Shown piece after piece: positions 12,144-23,225 of a stretch of DNA of 64,000 nucleotides. The translations under genes were made by a program, and so were the position numbers. How positions within the stretch are numbered: the stretch's first letter is position 1; every line of letters begins with the position of its first letter. The stretch spans positions 63,074,001 through 63,138,000 of the forward strand of contig NC_091124.1 of NCBI RefSeq assembly GCF_040183065.1, read 5' to 3'. The notes below the pieces were generated by a model. It was not told where the DNA came from and did no database searches. It worked only from the letters and a program-made list of their open reading frames with translations. This DNA is from Periplaneta americana. Taxonomy: Eukaryota > Arthropoda > Insecta > Blattodea > Blattidae.

Positions 12144-12551
12144 TAGTACTGCATGCCGATTCCCGTTGGGTAATGGTTTTTCTCCATTGATCTAATCCTT
12201 CCAGCTGCACTGTGGCCCTATCATTTTTTCAGCCTGTAACAAAAATGAGTACCGGAGGGGTATTTCTTTCTTGTTTAGAGGCGGCAAGTATTTAGGATTG
12301 ACATTCCTACTGCTGTTAATGTCGATTGTCTGTAAAAGGTAGGAGCTTAACATCCCGCCACTTTGTAGGCGTCCTATGACCTACCGTATATTAGCGACGC
12401 ATTTACCTTTATCATTTAATTTAGTTTAAAGGATTTTGGCATTTATCGAGCATTGTGTTCCCTCGCACTAAAAGATATATACAGAATTAGAGTTTAAAAT
12501 AAAATAAAAAATGCTCTATTTCATGTTATTTATTGTTAGAGTAATAAAAAT
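12144..12551. other. no gene recognised
   Basis: Mixed-composition spacer without a supportable feature. Confidence 0.45.
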
Positions 12552-12790
12552 TCAGAATGCATTCTCAAAAATCCCACCGTCTACCTCAATACATTTTTCA
12601 ACTTGTGCGAGAGGATGACGCGTCACTCGTTGAAGATCATCGTGATGTTTCTTGACGCCGGCAACGGTATTCATTATGCGAGCGAGCAGTTCTTCTCGAT
12701 TACTAACTTCTCTTCTGTACACTTTACCGTTCATCTAACACCATTAATAAAAATCCAAGGGGTTAAGGTCTGGATCTCTTGGTGGTAAGA
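12552..12790 (-). pseudogene. Tc1/mariner-type transposase C-terminal remnant
   Basis: Reading leftward, the frame starts with PPRDPDLNPLDFY, the block holding the third catalytic residue in a mariner-related group. It continues after two stops with MNGKVYRREVSNREELLARI, and ends with HPLAQVEKCIEVDGGIFENAF and a stop at 12552. The closing '..C.E.(D/N)GG.FE' is typical of the C-terminus of a DUF4817-associated transposase group. Only the last third is present. It abuts the MULE remnant that begins near 12795. Confidence 0.65.
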
Positions 12791-13147
12791 TAATAGTATC
12801 TCTAATGTAAATACACCACACGTTCAAGAATTGGCGCCAGGAAGTCATCCGAAGACTGCTTAATTTCATCGAAGACCTCAATCACTTCTTGACCATTGTT
12901 GTAATGAGGCAAAAGAGATAGGCCTAATGCTATCATTGAATGAACCTGTTGCCGAACTTCCACATTGCCTTCTTGAATATACGCCGCAGAAAACTTCAAG
13001 ATTTGCAATTTACGCCAGAAAATTTGTCCTAGGCGAAATAAGCAATCCGCTATTTGACAACCTGGAAATACTTACCGGAAGACATTCATAGCATCTATCG
13101 TATCTCATATAATCTATGGAGATACGAGGGTGGATCGGAAAGTAACG

Positions 13148-13150
<3 letters not shown>

Positions 13151-13199
<49 letters not shown>
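13151..13199. repeat. (AT)n microsatellite within the mariner left end
   Basis: About 24 TA units lie directly inside the left terminal repeat. The expansion post-dates or accompanied insertion, because the right end lacks it. Confidence 0.95.
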
Positions 13200-13201
<2 letters not shown>

Positions 13202-13328
13202 TTTTTCAGCGTTGGTATTGCACATGAGATGTTGACATTTCACTGACATATAGTTGGAAGTTTTTTACAGACATAATTTGTTTTGCATGTGCAGCTCTAC
13301 CGAGAGAAGCGTGAACTACGCAACAAAG

Positions 13329-14399
13329 ATGGCGCGCATGTCACTGTCGTCAACTTGTGAAGAGCAGCGAAATGTTGTGCGATTTTTGTGGACTAAAGGA
13401 CTTAACCCGAATGAAATTCAGAGGGACATGAGTGGCGTGTACGGAGAAGACTGTATGGACCGTAGCAACATCTCCAGGTTGTGCGCATTCTTCGCAAATG
13501 ACCGTAAGAACCTTTGTGATTCTCCACGTTCCGGGCAGTCGGTAACAGCTGCAACCCAGCGAAATGTCACAGGCATTGAGGCGGCAATTTTGAACAACCG
13601 GCGGATCCAACTGCTAACATTATCTCAGCAGTTCAATATTTCATATGGTGTGGTGTATAATATCGTGCATGACACATTGAAATTTCATAAAGTTAGTGCC
13701 CTCTGGGTGCCTAAGAATCTGACAGACGATCACAAGGGTCAGCGAATGATGACATGCTTGGACCACTTAAGATATTACGCTGCAGAAGGGCATAACTTTC
13801 TGAAAGGAATTGTCACTAGTGATGAATCCTGGGCGTACCACTACACGTCCGAAACAAAGCAGGCCTCTATGAAGTGGAAACATGCTGCTTCCCTAGCAAA
13901 GAAAAAATTCAAAGTGACGCAGTCTGCTAAGAAAGTGCTTGTAACAGTGTTTTGGGATATGCACGGTGTTTTGTTGGTGGAGTTTGCTAAACACGGGACC
14001 ACAGTAAATGATGCAACCTACATTTAAACTTTGGTAAAGTTGTGTCGTTCCCTTCGAGACAAACGTCATAACATTAATGCTGACGATGTCAAACTTCTTC
14101 ATGACAATGCTCGCCCCCCATGTTGCGGCTTCTGTTCGTGAGAAAATCAACACATTTGGTTTGGAGGTGCTTCAGATCCACCATACAATCCAGACCTTGC
14201 ACCTTCGGACTGTCATCTGTTTGATCCCATGAAGAAATTCCTGGCCGGCCATCGCTTTGCGACAGATGCAGAAGTGCTGCCAACTGTCCGCAGATGTATA
14301 TATTCCATCCGAACGGACTTCAATGAGCAGGATATACTGAAACTGGTACCACGATGGGAGAAATGTGTTGAGAAACTTGGCGCCTGTGTAAAAAAGTAG
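13329..14399 (+). pseudogene. mariner transposase, inactivated
   Basis: The start at 13329 gives MARMSLSSTCEEQRNVVRFL, followed by two helix-turn-helix regions (DRSNISRLCAFF; NISYGVVYNIVH). The linker contains WVPKNLTDDHKGQR, the mariner WVPHEL region. The first catalytic Asp is in GIVTSDESWAYHY, the second in LLHDNARP, and the third in the NPDLAPSDCHLF block, giving DDD architecture. A TAA at 14025-14027 interrupts the frame. An extra C in the run near 14110 and a compensating shift near 14180 follow. The C-terminal end (WEKCVEKLGACVKK) is intact, with TAG at 14397. An upstream ATG at 13254 is in frame, but 13329 fits mariner proteins better. Only a few lesions exist, so this copy is fairly young. 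Confidence 0.92.
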
Positions 14400-14628
14400 C
14401 TAAAAGATGTGAGTTCTTTTGTATATTTTTCTATTTTTGTTTACCTATTAAACGTGTTTTGTTGTTGTAAATTATTCTGCATTACTTTCCGATCCACCCT
14501 CGTATGTGTAAGGGGACAAAATAACTTCGAATCGTTGTGCCTCGTAAGTAGAACTTGGAACAGTTCATTATAAGCTTGTTTGGTTTTATCATCTAGAACT
14601 ACCTCTGATTGAGGTTCTGGCTTATATG

Positions 14629-14884
14629 TACATCTATTATCAGGCAGTACATCTCACTTGACGATGTGTGTCAGAGGAAGAACAATAATTGTTTGTATAC
14701 ATCTGAAGTCTTATTAGTGTAATATGTAGCTAATCGGCGATGTATGCAATGGAGGGGAAAAGGAACTGGCCACCCTATCCCATTATCTCCTGGCCTACTT
14801 GTTTCGTAAGTGGTGCCTTCTTGGTATCACTTGTGAGGTTCAGATCTGTCTTCGGACAGTTGACTAAACAACAGCAACAAAACT
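14629..14884 (+). repeat. SINE-like repeat, copy 3
   Basis: This copy runs from 'gtacatctattatcaggcagtacatctcac' to an A/C-rich tail (aacaacagcaacaaaac). It aligns with 11640-11871 and interrupts the MULE transposase remnant. Confidence 0.7.
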
Positions 14885-15128
14885 AGAACCAGCGGAAACA
14901 TTCATCAAGAATACTTGCGTCAATGCTGTAAAGCTGACACATAATTTTGGGAGCAGATTTGAAGGTCCCATCACAAATCCAATATGGGCAACGACTCAGC
15001 TTTATTAAGTTGGCCCTCTTTGAAAAAACTACCAGTTTACTCTCTACGTTAAATTTTAGCAGCCAATCATTACCAAATTTCTCTACTTTGAAGCGGTCGG
15101 CGATGTCACATAAACATTGATGTGTCAT

Positions 15129-16373
15129 TTAGGAATGTCTTGTAAGTTATCATAACGCTGATTCAGAAAGAAATTATAATTTCATAAACATCAGCTGCCT
15201 CTCTTTTGGTTTCCAATCATAAACATGTGTCTAGGGAATGCATGCTGTTTCTCAATGGCTAGGGCGCTCTTTTCCGAATACAAGGCAGTGTTCCGCGATA
15301 ATCGTCAGTCATTTGTGATGGATAACTTGAGGATGAATTTCATTGTGTACTGTAATTTTTCAGCAGTTGGTGAGACAGCATAATTTATACTGGTGAATAC
15401 TGCATATTGTTTGTATTAACATTAACTGAAATAATTAAGTATTTTTCCTTTTTTGTCACATATTTTCCCGATTTTTAGTACATAAAAATAAATATTTTTC
15501 CGATTTTTATCCCAAAAACTCCGAGCCCTAATCATCACATGTAGTGCGCACAATGGACCAATCTGAACTTTCGTAAGTGCACGGATCCATCTCGGGTCTG
15601 GCCATCGGGTAACCGGGCAGTCGGCCAGCCAGTCGATGTGAGAGACCCCTTACCCAGTAGGCTATTTTAAGTAATATAATGATAATGGTAATGATTATCG
15701 TACCTTTCAGTCATTTACAACTTTCCTTTCCTTTTAACACTTTATCCATATTAAAGTCACCTTCGCAAGAGTTACTCATGATGCGTTGTTTCTTATTGGC
15801 TGCCCTTTGTCTACAACAGAGAGGATAACTCTTACAGATTAGATAAAACGTAGAAGGTAGAGTGAAGAAGATTGTTTTATGTAAATTGAACTGCCACTAC
15901 CAAAGATATAATCAAAGTGTTTTTGGAACTTTGTTGTGTTATTGACTCGTACATGATGGGCGTTGCTAGAGGCTAAAAAAAGATCCTACAAAGAAATGCT
16001 ATTAAGATAAAGGATTTGTCATTGTTAGTTTTTCCGATAACAACAGAAACGACATCGTTAGCTTGTTTTGCAAAAATCTCGGTTTAGAAGCTCTCCAGTA
16101 TTTTTATTTTTAATTTCGTTTCGTAGATACAATATGTACAGCTTAGGACAGAAAATCTTGCCGCTGTCTTGTACAGTGGTTGTCTATCTCAGACTTTGGC
16201 TCACTTCGTTTCCAGCGGAGTTTACATGTCAGCGTTTCTGTGGGAAAATGTAATGTGTTGCTCTTATCTTTTTTTAAGATATTCTAAAACTCAGTGGAGC
16301 AACTGCCACAGACGTTGTGGTAGGAGCTCATAACGAAGATACAACATGCTTTCAAGATAGTAACTATCCACTT
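15129..16373. other. no gene recognised
   Basis: The segment 15540-15660 is somewhat GC-richer ('catctcgggtctggccatcgggtaaccgggcagtcggcc') and may be an old repeat. No coding region is supported. Confidence 0.45.
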
Positions 16374-16377
16374 TATA

Positions 16378-17363
16378 CAGAGTGATTCATTATTACGTGT
16401 AAATATTTTGTGTGTGTATTATAGAGGTGAAATTTAAGACTAAAACGTTCTATACAACTTTTTCTCAAAACCTTTAATTCCAGAATTCCAGTAGATGGTA
16501 CCTACGTCGTAGTAACTGCATAGGCATTACTGTTCTCCCACACATTTGGTGTGATATTGTGAGGAATCAGTTACTCGGACCTCGAGTTCTACCTCCGTGG
16601 TTGAATGGGGAAATCTACCGCACATTCTTGGAACGCGAATGCATGGTCTGCTACATGATATCCTCTTACAACGCGAGTGAACTTATGGTTTATGCACGGT
16701 GGTGTTCCTGCGCATTACTGCCGCAACGTCAGGGCGTATCTCAATGCTGTGTATCCAGATCAATGGATAGGCCGCGCAGGGCCAACTCTTGGCCAACCAG
16801 TTCACGGACATGAACCCTCTGAACTTCTACCTTTGGGGCCGCCTGAAGGCGTTAGTGTATGCCTCTGCTGTACCAAATGTAGAAGTACAACAACGAATTG
16901 AACATGCATGTGGAATTGTTCGTAATGAGATGTATGTGCTTTGTAACGTTCAGAGATCACTAAGGCGGCGAGCACAGGTATGTCTTGAAGTTGAAAGACA
17001 GCATTTTGAACATGCATTACACTAAGAATTGTGCAAATGTGTAAAGCCTAGAAGAAATTCTTTACATTCTTTACTGTGTTTGGTTTTAGTTCACAAAACG
17101 TGCATAAGTGGACTCCCGAGGATATGGGTTTAGTGACTTTGGTTGTTTTTGTATTGAAGTCCAAATGCACTGTACGAAAGTGATAATTATTTTACATTTG
17201 GTGTGTTATCCTTTCTTTGTTTGGGAGCGCAAGTTCCACGCAAAATGGCGTTAACTCTGGAATTAAAGGTTTTGAGAAAAAGTTGTATAGAACGTTTTAG
17301 TCTTAGTTTCACCTCTACATTACACACACACAAAGTATTTACACGTAATAATGAATCACTCTG
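16378..17363 (+). mobile_element. TA-flanked DNA transposon with about 105-bp inverted ends
   Basis: The left end begins CAGAGTGATTCATTATTACG and is mirrored at the right end for about 105 bp, to 'aacctttaattccagaat' near 16480. A TA flanks each end (16376-16377 and 17364-17365). The interior holds the back half of a transposase (16555-17025). The same terminal sequence (CAGAGTGATT) bounds the shorter element at 45471-46192, so both belong to one superfamily, apparently the group whose transposase starts with a DUF4817-type helix-turn-helix. Confidence 0.85.
16555..17025 (+). pseudogene. transposase C-terminal half, frameshifted
   Basis: Two main frames combine in order. The first has LWFMHGGVPAHYCRNVRAYL and YPDQWIGRAGP. 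The second, after a shift near 16790, has MNPLNFYLWGRLKALVYA, RIEHACGIVRNEM and ends RQHFEHALH. The layout is that of a Tc1/mariner-like catalytic domain with '.HDGAPAHF' and 'PLDFFLWG' blocks. The second catalytic Asp appears changed to Gly (HGG) and the third to Asn (PLNFY), so catalysis would fail even without the shift. By eye the spacing between these two positions is about 40 residues, longer than in mariner or Tc1, but the shift makes the count uncertain. Confidence 0.75.
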
Positions 17364-17460
17364 TATACATTTAAGGTTTACTCTTCGTTTATGATACGTT
17401 AATTATTTATTTAGTCATGTATTTCTGAAATACTGTATAATAATCAAAACATCATATATC

Positions 17461-17620
17461 ATAGTCCAGTATATACAGTCACGAAGCTTGAGTTGTGAAT
17501 GTAATAGGAACAATAGACTGTGCAGGTACTATTTCACATTGTCTGTGATGAGGCGATAGTAGCGATGGAGGGATATTTACTAAGTGTTGACCTTCGTGAC
17601 TGTATATACTGGACTGTGAT
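17461..17620. mobile_element. MITE family M1, copy 2 (about 160 bp)
   Basis: It has the same ends as the copy at 11961 ('agtccagtatatacagtcacgaag' and complement) and the same interior, with about 20 bp deleted after 'gatagtagcgat'. Confidence 0.85.
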
Positions 17621-18213
17621 ATTATTATACCGTACCATTATCGTACTGTAACTTGCAAATACACGACATTTTGTCCTAATTTCGTCGTATGGCAGGCGAT
17701 GTTAATATTTCGATCTGTTGATTTCGTGAAAAGAATAGACACCATACATTTTAAGAAGATATATTAAAAACTAATTAAAAAGGCTCATATTTCCCGTTTT
17801 TAGTAGAGACATAATCTCCTTCAGTCTCAGGAATGCGGGAAAGTTATCTGTCTTCGGTAATATCAGAATTTATTTTACAGTGTCATAATACTAATGACTC
17901 GTATAAAAAAGTAAAGAAACTGCGTTCTCTACATCGGCTTTTCCACTACGCTTTGTTCTAAAATATCCTGCGCAAAATTCATACCTAATCTGCCGTGTGG
18001 ATGGCCACCTGACCACAGCGATTAGACTTTGTTGCATTCCTCAAAATACATGACTGCACCCATCTCTTCTTATCTCTGAGCACAAAGATCTCACAGCTGA
18101 AGAGTTGATGCAGTAGGGGGGTACGCCCATTTCATTTTGAAGAGTATTTTATTGTTATTGTTGCATTGGTTTTTCCGATGTTTCATAATTTGTAAAATAC
18201 TCGTATTATATCT
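17621..18213. other. no gene recognised
   Basis: AT-rich spacer without a supported feature. Confidence 0.45.
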
Positions 18214-19016
18214 TACTTACTCACTGGTTTTTAAGGAACCCGGAGGTTCATTGCCGCCCTCACATAAGCCCGCCATTGGTCCCTATCCTGAGCAAGATTA
18301 ATCCAGTCTCTACCGTCATATCCCACCTACCTCAAATCCATTTAATATTATCTTCCCACCTACGTCTCGGCCTCCCCAAAGGTCTTTTTCCCTCCGGCCT
18401 TCCAACTAACACTGTATATGCATTTGGATTCGCCCATACGTGCTACATGTCCTGCCCATCTCAAACGACGGGATTTTATGTTCCTAATTATGTCAGGTGA
18501 AGAATACAATGCGTGCAGCTCTCCGTTGTGTAACTTTCTCCATTCTCCTTTAACTTCATCCCTCTTAGCCCCAAATATTTTCCTAAGAACCTTATTCTCA
18601 AACACCCTTAATCTCTGTTCCTCTCTCGAAGTGAGAGTCCAAGTTTCACAACCATACAGAACAACCGGTAATATAACTGTTTTATAAATTATAACTTTCA
18701 GATTTTTCGACAGAAGACTAGATGACAAAAGCTTCTCAACTGAATAATAACACGCATTTCCCATATTTATTCTGCGTTTAATTTCCTCCCGAGTGTCATT
18801 TATATTTGTTACTGTTGCTCCAAGATATATGAATTTTTCCACCTCTTCGAAAGATAAATCTCCAATTTTTATAGTTCCATTTCGTACAATATTCTGGTCA
18901 CGAGACATAATCATATACTTAGTCTTTTCGGGATTTACTTCCAACCCTATCGCTTTACTTGCTTCAACTAGAATTTCCGTATTATATCTTACCTTGTACA
19001 ATTGTCCTGTGTTCAC
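18214..19016 (-). pseudogene. LINE 3' end (5'-truncated reverse transcriptase C-terminus)
   Basis: A 218-codon open frame (19016-18360) encodes the distal part of an endonuclease/reverse-transcriptase polyprotein. It includes GLEVNPEKTKYMIMSR, YLGATVTN, LYGCETWTLT and RRLRWAGHVARMGES, the C-terminal block shared by many arthropod LINEs. The frame shifts near 18375. The remaining sequence down to 18214 covers the last codons and ends in a (TAAG)-like tail (plus strand 'cttacttactcactgg'). The catalytic palm lies upstream and is missing, as expected for 5' truncation. A second, cleaner copy of this 3' end is at 39855-40330. Confidence 0.88.
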
Positions 19017-19379
19017 ATTGTTTGCAACTCTAGAGAGTAAAGCGACGGTTTATTCAAATGAGTTTGAATTAGACTATTTTCAGTAGTGATGAGTATAATT
19101 ATCACTACATTTCTAAATTTGGATTTACAGGTAGCTTGACCTTCAGGTGTACAATTACGCAAAGAGTCAGGAAGGTGACACACACATACTTTCCGATACG
19201 TTTCACGTGTTTCGTAACAATTCACTTCCTTCATCCTTTTGCAAATTATGTTATCCTTGAGCGCTTGCAGAATTTTCCCCAAGGTGGTCAACCCACACTT
19301 TTTTCAATAGATGAATTATACATATGCGATCTACCTGCTGTTATACGGTCCGCGGACAGCGAAACTTGTGATAATCTGT
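19017..19379. other. no gene recognised
   Basis: Short frames only. It lies between a LINE end and a transposase tail fragment. Confidence 0.4.
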
Positions 19380-19511
19380 TCTGATTTTGACGAAGCCAAT
19401 GAAGAACCAATTTATGAGGACTGGGTGCAGTGTAGTGGGCGCAAACAGTGGTGGCATGAAGATTGTTCACGCTACGAAGACGTTGGGCTTTTTAAATGTG
19501 GCATGTGTTGA
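19380..19511 (+). pseudogene. zinc-finger tail of a pogo/Tigger-type transposase (tentative)
   Basis: The end of a 66-codon frame reads EEPIYEDWVQCSGRKQWWHE followed by DCSRYEDVGLFKCGMC and a stop. The pattern of Trp, Cys and His (W.QC..C..WWHE.C......F.C..C) is the PHD-like finger that I recall at the C-terminus of some insect DDE transposases of the pogo/jerky type. One expected Cys is Arg (SGRKQ). No catalytic domain is seen upstream. Confidence 0.5.
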
Positions 19512-19774
19512 TGCGCATTCTTAGAGGACAACGTGCGCAGTCTTATACGACAGTGTCTGTAAGATTGCGCGTTCACAACTTTTCAAAGAAGTACTTTTGC
19601 AAAGAACAAATATTTAATTTTTGTATGTTTTCATATTATTGTGATCTTAAGATTCAAGAGTTTCTTTTCATAAATATAGTTTTTATATTGGTCTCAAAAA
19701 TGAGTATCTTAAGGACACGAATCCACTAAGTGCACAATTTTAGGAGCATTTACCTTATATGTCAACATTATAGT
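19512..19774. other. no gene recognised
   Basis: AT-rich, nothing supported. Confidence 0.4.
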
Positions 19775-19975
19775 TGATAGCACAACGTTTGCCAAACGGC
19801 TGGAGCGTCGGCTTTTCACGCTAGTAACCCGGGTTTGAATTCCGGCGGGTGCAACCGGTATTTGTGATGAACGTTGTTTTGTTGTAGGTTTTCGAGGGGT
19901 ACTCCCGTTTTCCCTACCGGAATCCCACCATTGCTCCATTAATCATCATCATACGGTGTTACATAGTTCGTCTCC
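19775..19975 (+). repeat. SINE with tRNA-like head, third subfamily
   Basis: The head has 'gccaaacggctggagcgtc' and a B box (gggtttgaattcc near 19830). The body has 'ttttcgaggggtactcccgttttccctaccgg'. A related body occurs at 31262-31430. Target duplications were not resolved. Confidence 0.6.
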
Positions 19976-20009
19976 TATGCTAAACCACAGATCACATAAT
20001 TATATAACA

Positions 20010-20247
20010 GATAGTTCATCCCTATGTTAAAATTGGCAGCACTTTGAAGATAACAACCGCCAGGATCGCCACCCGTCCGCCGTAAACGAACATGAGATGG
20101 CAGTACAGTCGTTAATGCAATTCAAATGGGAGTTATGGCGTGATTTCTTATATAACAACTAGTTGGCAGCATGGTAAACCTAACAAAAGTTGTTACCGTC
20201 AAAGCCTATAAGACAGAGCAATCCGGGTATATATGATCTAGGGCTAA
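20010..20247 (+). repeat. repeat family R1, copy 1
   Basis: It is about 240 bp, from 'atagttcatccctatgttaaaa' to 'gggtatatatgatctagg'. It is nearly the reverse complement of 24217-24460. The core 'aaccgccaggatcgccacccgtccgccgtaaacga' is shared exactly. No coding capacity. Confidence 0.8.
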
Positions 20248-20986
20248 ACCAAGGGCAACGTCTTCGTTCTTCGTGGCGGCTGAAAGCACTACAAGCTTGG
20301 TCTCTTCGTCCAGTAGATGGAGACGCTTGGGTGAATGACAGAAGTCAAGTGAACGCCATTAGTTTAAAAAAAAAAACATAGTTTGATAGGGTAGAAGAAT
20401 ATAGACTAAGATGGCTGAACCATGTACTACACCTTATGGAAGATGATGACAGATTTTACCAAGAAGGTCGTAGAGATATGAGATGTCCATATAATAGATG
20501 ACACAATGAATTTGTAGGTGCAAAGGACAAAGCCAGAGCCACCTACGTATAGAAAGCCGGAGCCTTGGATCGGCAACACTATGAAGAACTGTGAAACGGA
20601 GGCCTCTGATACAAAAGCATGCGTTTGTATTAATGTCAATTATGAATGTAAATTAATTTTATAACATAAGCGTGTCGATGACATTATATCTGCGGTCGAA
20701 GCAAACATTAATTGTTTTTTTATTATAAATTATGTGCAAATTGGCGACAAAAACAAGACAATAAAGGGAAATAAAATGGCTGTAGCCTTCGAAAATGTTT
20801 AAGGTTAATGATGATAAAGTGATTGAGAATTCTCCTAGATAATATTAAATATTTTATAAACTATATTTTATAGTTTTACTTGAAGTTGTGGTCTAGCAGA
20901 AATGTTGTTCCAACCAAGTGGTAGGATTTCGCCTACTGTATGTATCAGTAAAGTTACTCAGCTAATTTTAAAGGTGGTGGTTCATT
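20248..20986. other. LINE-like debris and spacer
   Basis: A short plus-strand stretch near 20383-20445 translates to VEEYRLRWLNHVLHL, resembling the C-terminal 'LRW.GH..R' block of LINEs. It is too short to assign. The rest is AT-rich. Confidence 0.35.
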
Positions 20987-21230
20987 TTTTATTTGATTAT
21001 TTAACGACGTTGTATCAACCAAACTAGGTTATTTAGCTTCGATTGGATTGGTGATAGCGAGTGGGTATTTGGCGAGATGAAGCCGAGGATTCGCCAAAGA
21101 TTACCTGACATTAGCCTTACGGTTGGGGAAAACCTCGGAAAAAACTCAACCAGCCCAAGCGGGGATCGAACACGCACCCAAGTGCAACTCCGCATAGGCC
21201 TTAACCGATTGAGCTACGCCGGTGGCCTTT
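20987..21230 (-). repeat. SINE, reverse orientation, 8-bp target duplication
   Basis: The tail (ttatttaacgacgttgtatcaacc) is at the left and the tRNA-like head (B box gggatcgaacacg, A box gattgagctac) at the right. Direct repeats ggttcatt lie at 20979-20986 and 21231-21238. Confidence 0.88.
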
Positions 21231-21459
21231 GGTTCATTGTAAAGGCCTATTTTTTTATCCTACTGATCCCACCAAAAGTGTTGTAGTTCTGTTGAAGACT
21301 TGGAATGTCTGACGTAGACACTCTGTTCATTTTCAAGGTTTATCTATTTTTTGTTAATTGTAAAATGTTTCTTTTCAATTCGTATTTGGGTCTACAGGAT
21401 TTAAAGTTCACTGAGTGTAGGCTATTAATAGTTAATGGTATGGTTTCTTATATATAGTC

Positions 21460-21710
21460 ATTGTTCCTGCAATAACTCCTATGTGCAAAATATCAATTTT
21501 TTTCAGTCGGAAGAGAAAACACATTTATTCTTCTATGGCAGTAGTGCATAGGAGATTATGAATTCTTACATTTTCGAAAGGAAGAAATAGAATTACATAT
21601 AGGAGATTTTATTATCTGCTGTATCACTATTTAAGTTATTTAATAGAGCAAAAATCTGAAAATCGATAATTATGTCACATAGGAGTTATTGCAGGAACAA
21701 CGATGAATAA
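21460..21710. mobile_element. inverted-repeat element with CATAGGAG motifs, locus 1
   Basis: The ends (gttcctgcaataactcctatgtg at about 21462 and its complement at about 21676-21698) form a 23-bp inverted repeat. The motif (C/G)CATAGGAG recurs inside at 21546 and, as ATATAGGAG, at 21597. No coding capacity. A second cluster of the motif is at 53508-53753. Confidence 0.6.
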
Positions 21711-22134
21711 TATTATATTTCTGCACTTTTTCATAGACCTTTATACTCAGCCTAATTATTCATACCAGTACTTTGTTATATATGTCGATAGATTTATTTG
21801 TTTATATTTTATACATATTTTTTGCCTAGTTTACATTGTTAACTTGTTTTCTGTAGTTATGTTTATTTAAAATTTTATTTGAAAAGTTTGACAACAAATA
21901 ATTTAGGACAACAGTATTGCTATGGTGACTGGCGAGGCTCAAACCAAAACTGGCTTAATAAGCATCTGAAATATTTGTGGCAAAGCACGACAGATAATCG
22001 CAAGAATTTATTAAAATGTATGTGATAGATCTTTCCCGGTATAGGTGAAACACTATAATGGAGCAAAACATTGCCAATTTGTAATTGATTGGAACGACTT
22101 GAAAATACCTCGAAAGTATATTAGTCATCATAAT
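21711..22134. other. no gene recognised
   Basis: AT-rich spacer. Confidence 0.4.
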
Positions 22135-23000
22135 CATCATCAACATCACGGGTTGAGCCGGTAGGCCCGCTCCGTCCCCATTAGAATTGTTCTCTCCAAC
22201 GAAACCTAGGACGTCCAACATTTCTCCTTTCTCTTGGAGCATACTGGAAAGCTTTCTTGGCAATTCGGTGATCCTCCATTCTTTCTAGATGTTCCATCCA
22301 CCTATTACGTTGATTTGTTAACCTTTGTGTTATTCCCTTTATCCCTAATTCTTTTTTGATCTCTTCATTCCTCTTGTGCTGTAATAAAGAATATCCCGCC
22401 ACTGATCTTAGGGATTTCATTTCTGAGGCTTCTAGTCGCCTTCGTCTCTTTCTGTTAAGGCCATGTCTCTTCTCCGTAAAGTAGTACTGGAAGGGCTACT
22501 GTTTTGTAGAGTTTAACTGTGTTTCTTTTGTTGTTCTTTTTCCTAAGCTCCGTCTAATTTTTCCACATATACCTTGAAATCTATGCATCTTTTCTTCCAT
22601 ATCTCATTTTTCCAATATGAAATGTTGCATCCTAAATATTTAAAATTACTAACTTGTTCAATCATTTTGGAGTCACTAACTATTTTATACCTTTTATGCT
22701 GGGTCCCTATGAAAGCCATTGTTTTTGTTTTAGTGTATGATATTTTTAAATTATAGCTTTTGGTTATTTGACTCAGTTTATAAGCTGAATTTTGGAGGTT
22801 GTATTCTGTATCGGCAATCACCACTTGGTCGTCTGCAAAAAGAAGGCAATTTACAGGTGTTTCATCTAAAATAAAATCATAGTTTAAAATATTCAGCTAG
22901 TCATCAATGCCTTCTTTAAGATACACACGTACGAGTATGTTAAATAAAGTGGGTGATAGTGGGCACCCTTGTTTAACACCCCCATTAGTTGTTAGTGCGT
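22135..23000 (-). pseudogene. LINE reverse transcriptase C-terminal half, second family
   Basis: Minus-strand translation from 23000 leftwards gives GVKQGCPLSPTLFNILV, the palm block. The catalytic block LLFADDQVVIAD follows near 22825. Then come the thumb-side KTKTMAFIG and YLGCNISYW in the 22824-22543 frame. The tail has QRNRWMEHLERMEDHRIAKK and RRNVGRPRFRWREQF. A stop (near 22898) and at least one frame change make it inactive. The active-site FADD is intact. It differs from the family at 18214 and 39855. Confidence 0.85.
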
Positions 23001-23074
23001 TACTGAATTATTTTTAATACAAGGAATATCCTTTTATGTATGTATTTATTTATCCTTGTACTATCAATTAAAAA
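23001..23074. other. spacer
   Basis: Short AT-rich interval between repeats. Confidence 0.3.
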
Positions 23075-23225
23075 CGTGTAAAAATTATGGTTTATTTAAC
23101 GACGAATGCAACTGCATAGGTTATATCAGCGGTTCCGGTGTGTCGGAATTTTGTCTCGATGGAGTTCTTTTACAAGCCAGTAAATCTACTGACATGAGCC
23201 TGCCTGATATTAATAAATTTAAGTG
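23075..23225 (-). repeat. SINE fragment, same subfamily as 3603-3841
   Basis: It reads in reverse: 'tttatttaacgacgaatgcaactgcataggttatatcagcg', then 'ttttacaagccagtaaatctactgacatgagcctg'. The tRNA-like head is absent. Confidence 0.7.

Larger units (their letters stand above)
13125..14502 (+). mobile_element. complete mariner element with TA target duplication
   Basis: The terminal inverted repeat CGAGGGTGGATCGGAAAGTA begins at 13125, and its complement ends at 14502. TA dinucleotides flank both ends (13123-13124 and 14503-14504). At 1378 bp it is about normal mariner length, allowing for an (AT)n expansion at 13151-13199 just inside the left repeat. It carries one transposase reading frame (13329-14399) and is inserted in a MULE transposase remnant. 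Confidence 0.95.
12795..15128 (-). pseudogene. MULE transposase remnant split by a mariner and a SINE
   Basis: Four minus-strand blocks fall in the expected order for a Mutator-like transposase. Block 1 (15128-14883) has LIKLSRCPYWICDGTFKSAP. Block 2 (about 14628-14503) has DDKTKQAYNELFQVLL. Block 3 (about 13110-13010) has IDAMNVFR and CLFRLGQIFWRKLQILKF. Block 4 (13008-12802) has QQVHSMIALGLSLLP and EVFDEI. The repeat at 14629-14884 separates blocks 1 and 2. The TA-flanked mariner at 13125-14502 separates blocks 2 and 3. Stops and shifts occur within the blocks too. The upstream DNA-binding region is not seen right of 15128. Family assignment is recollection of MULE motifs. Confidence 0.7.
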
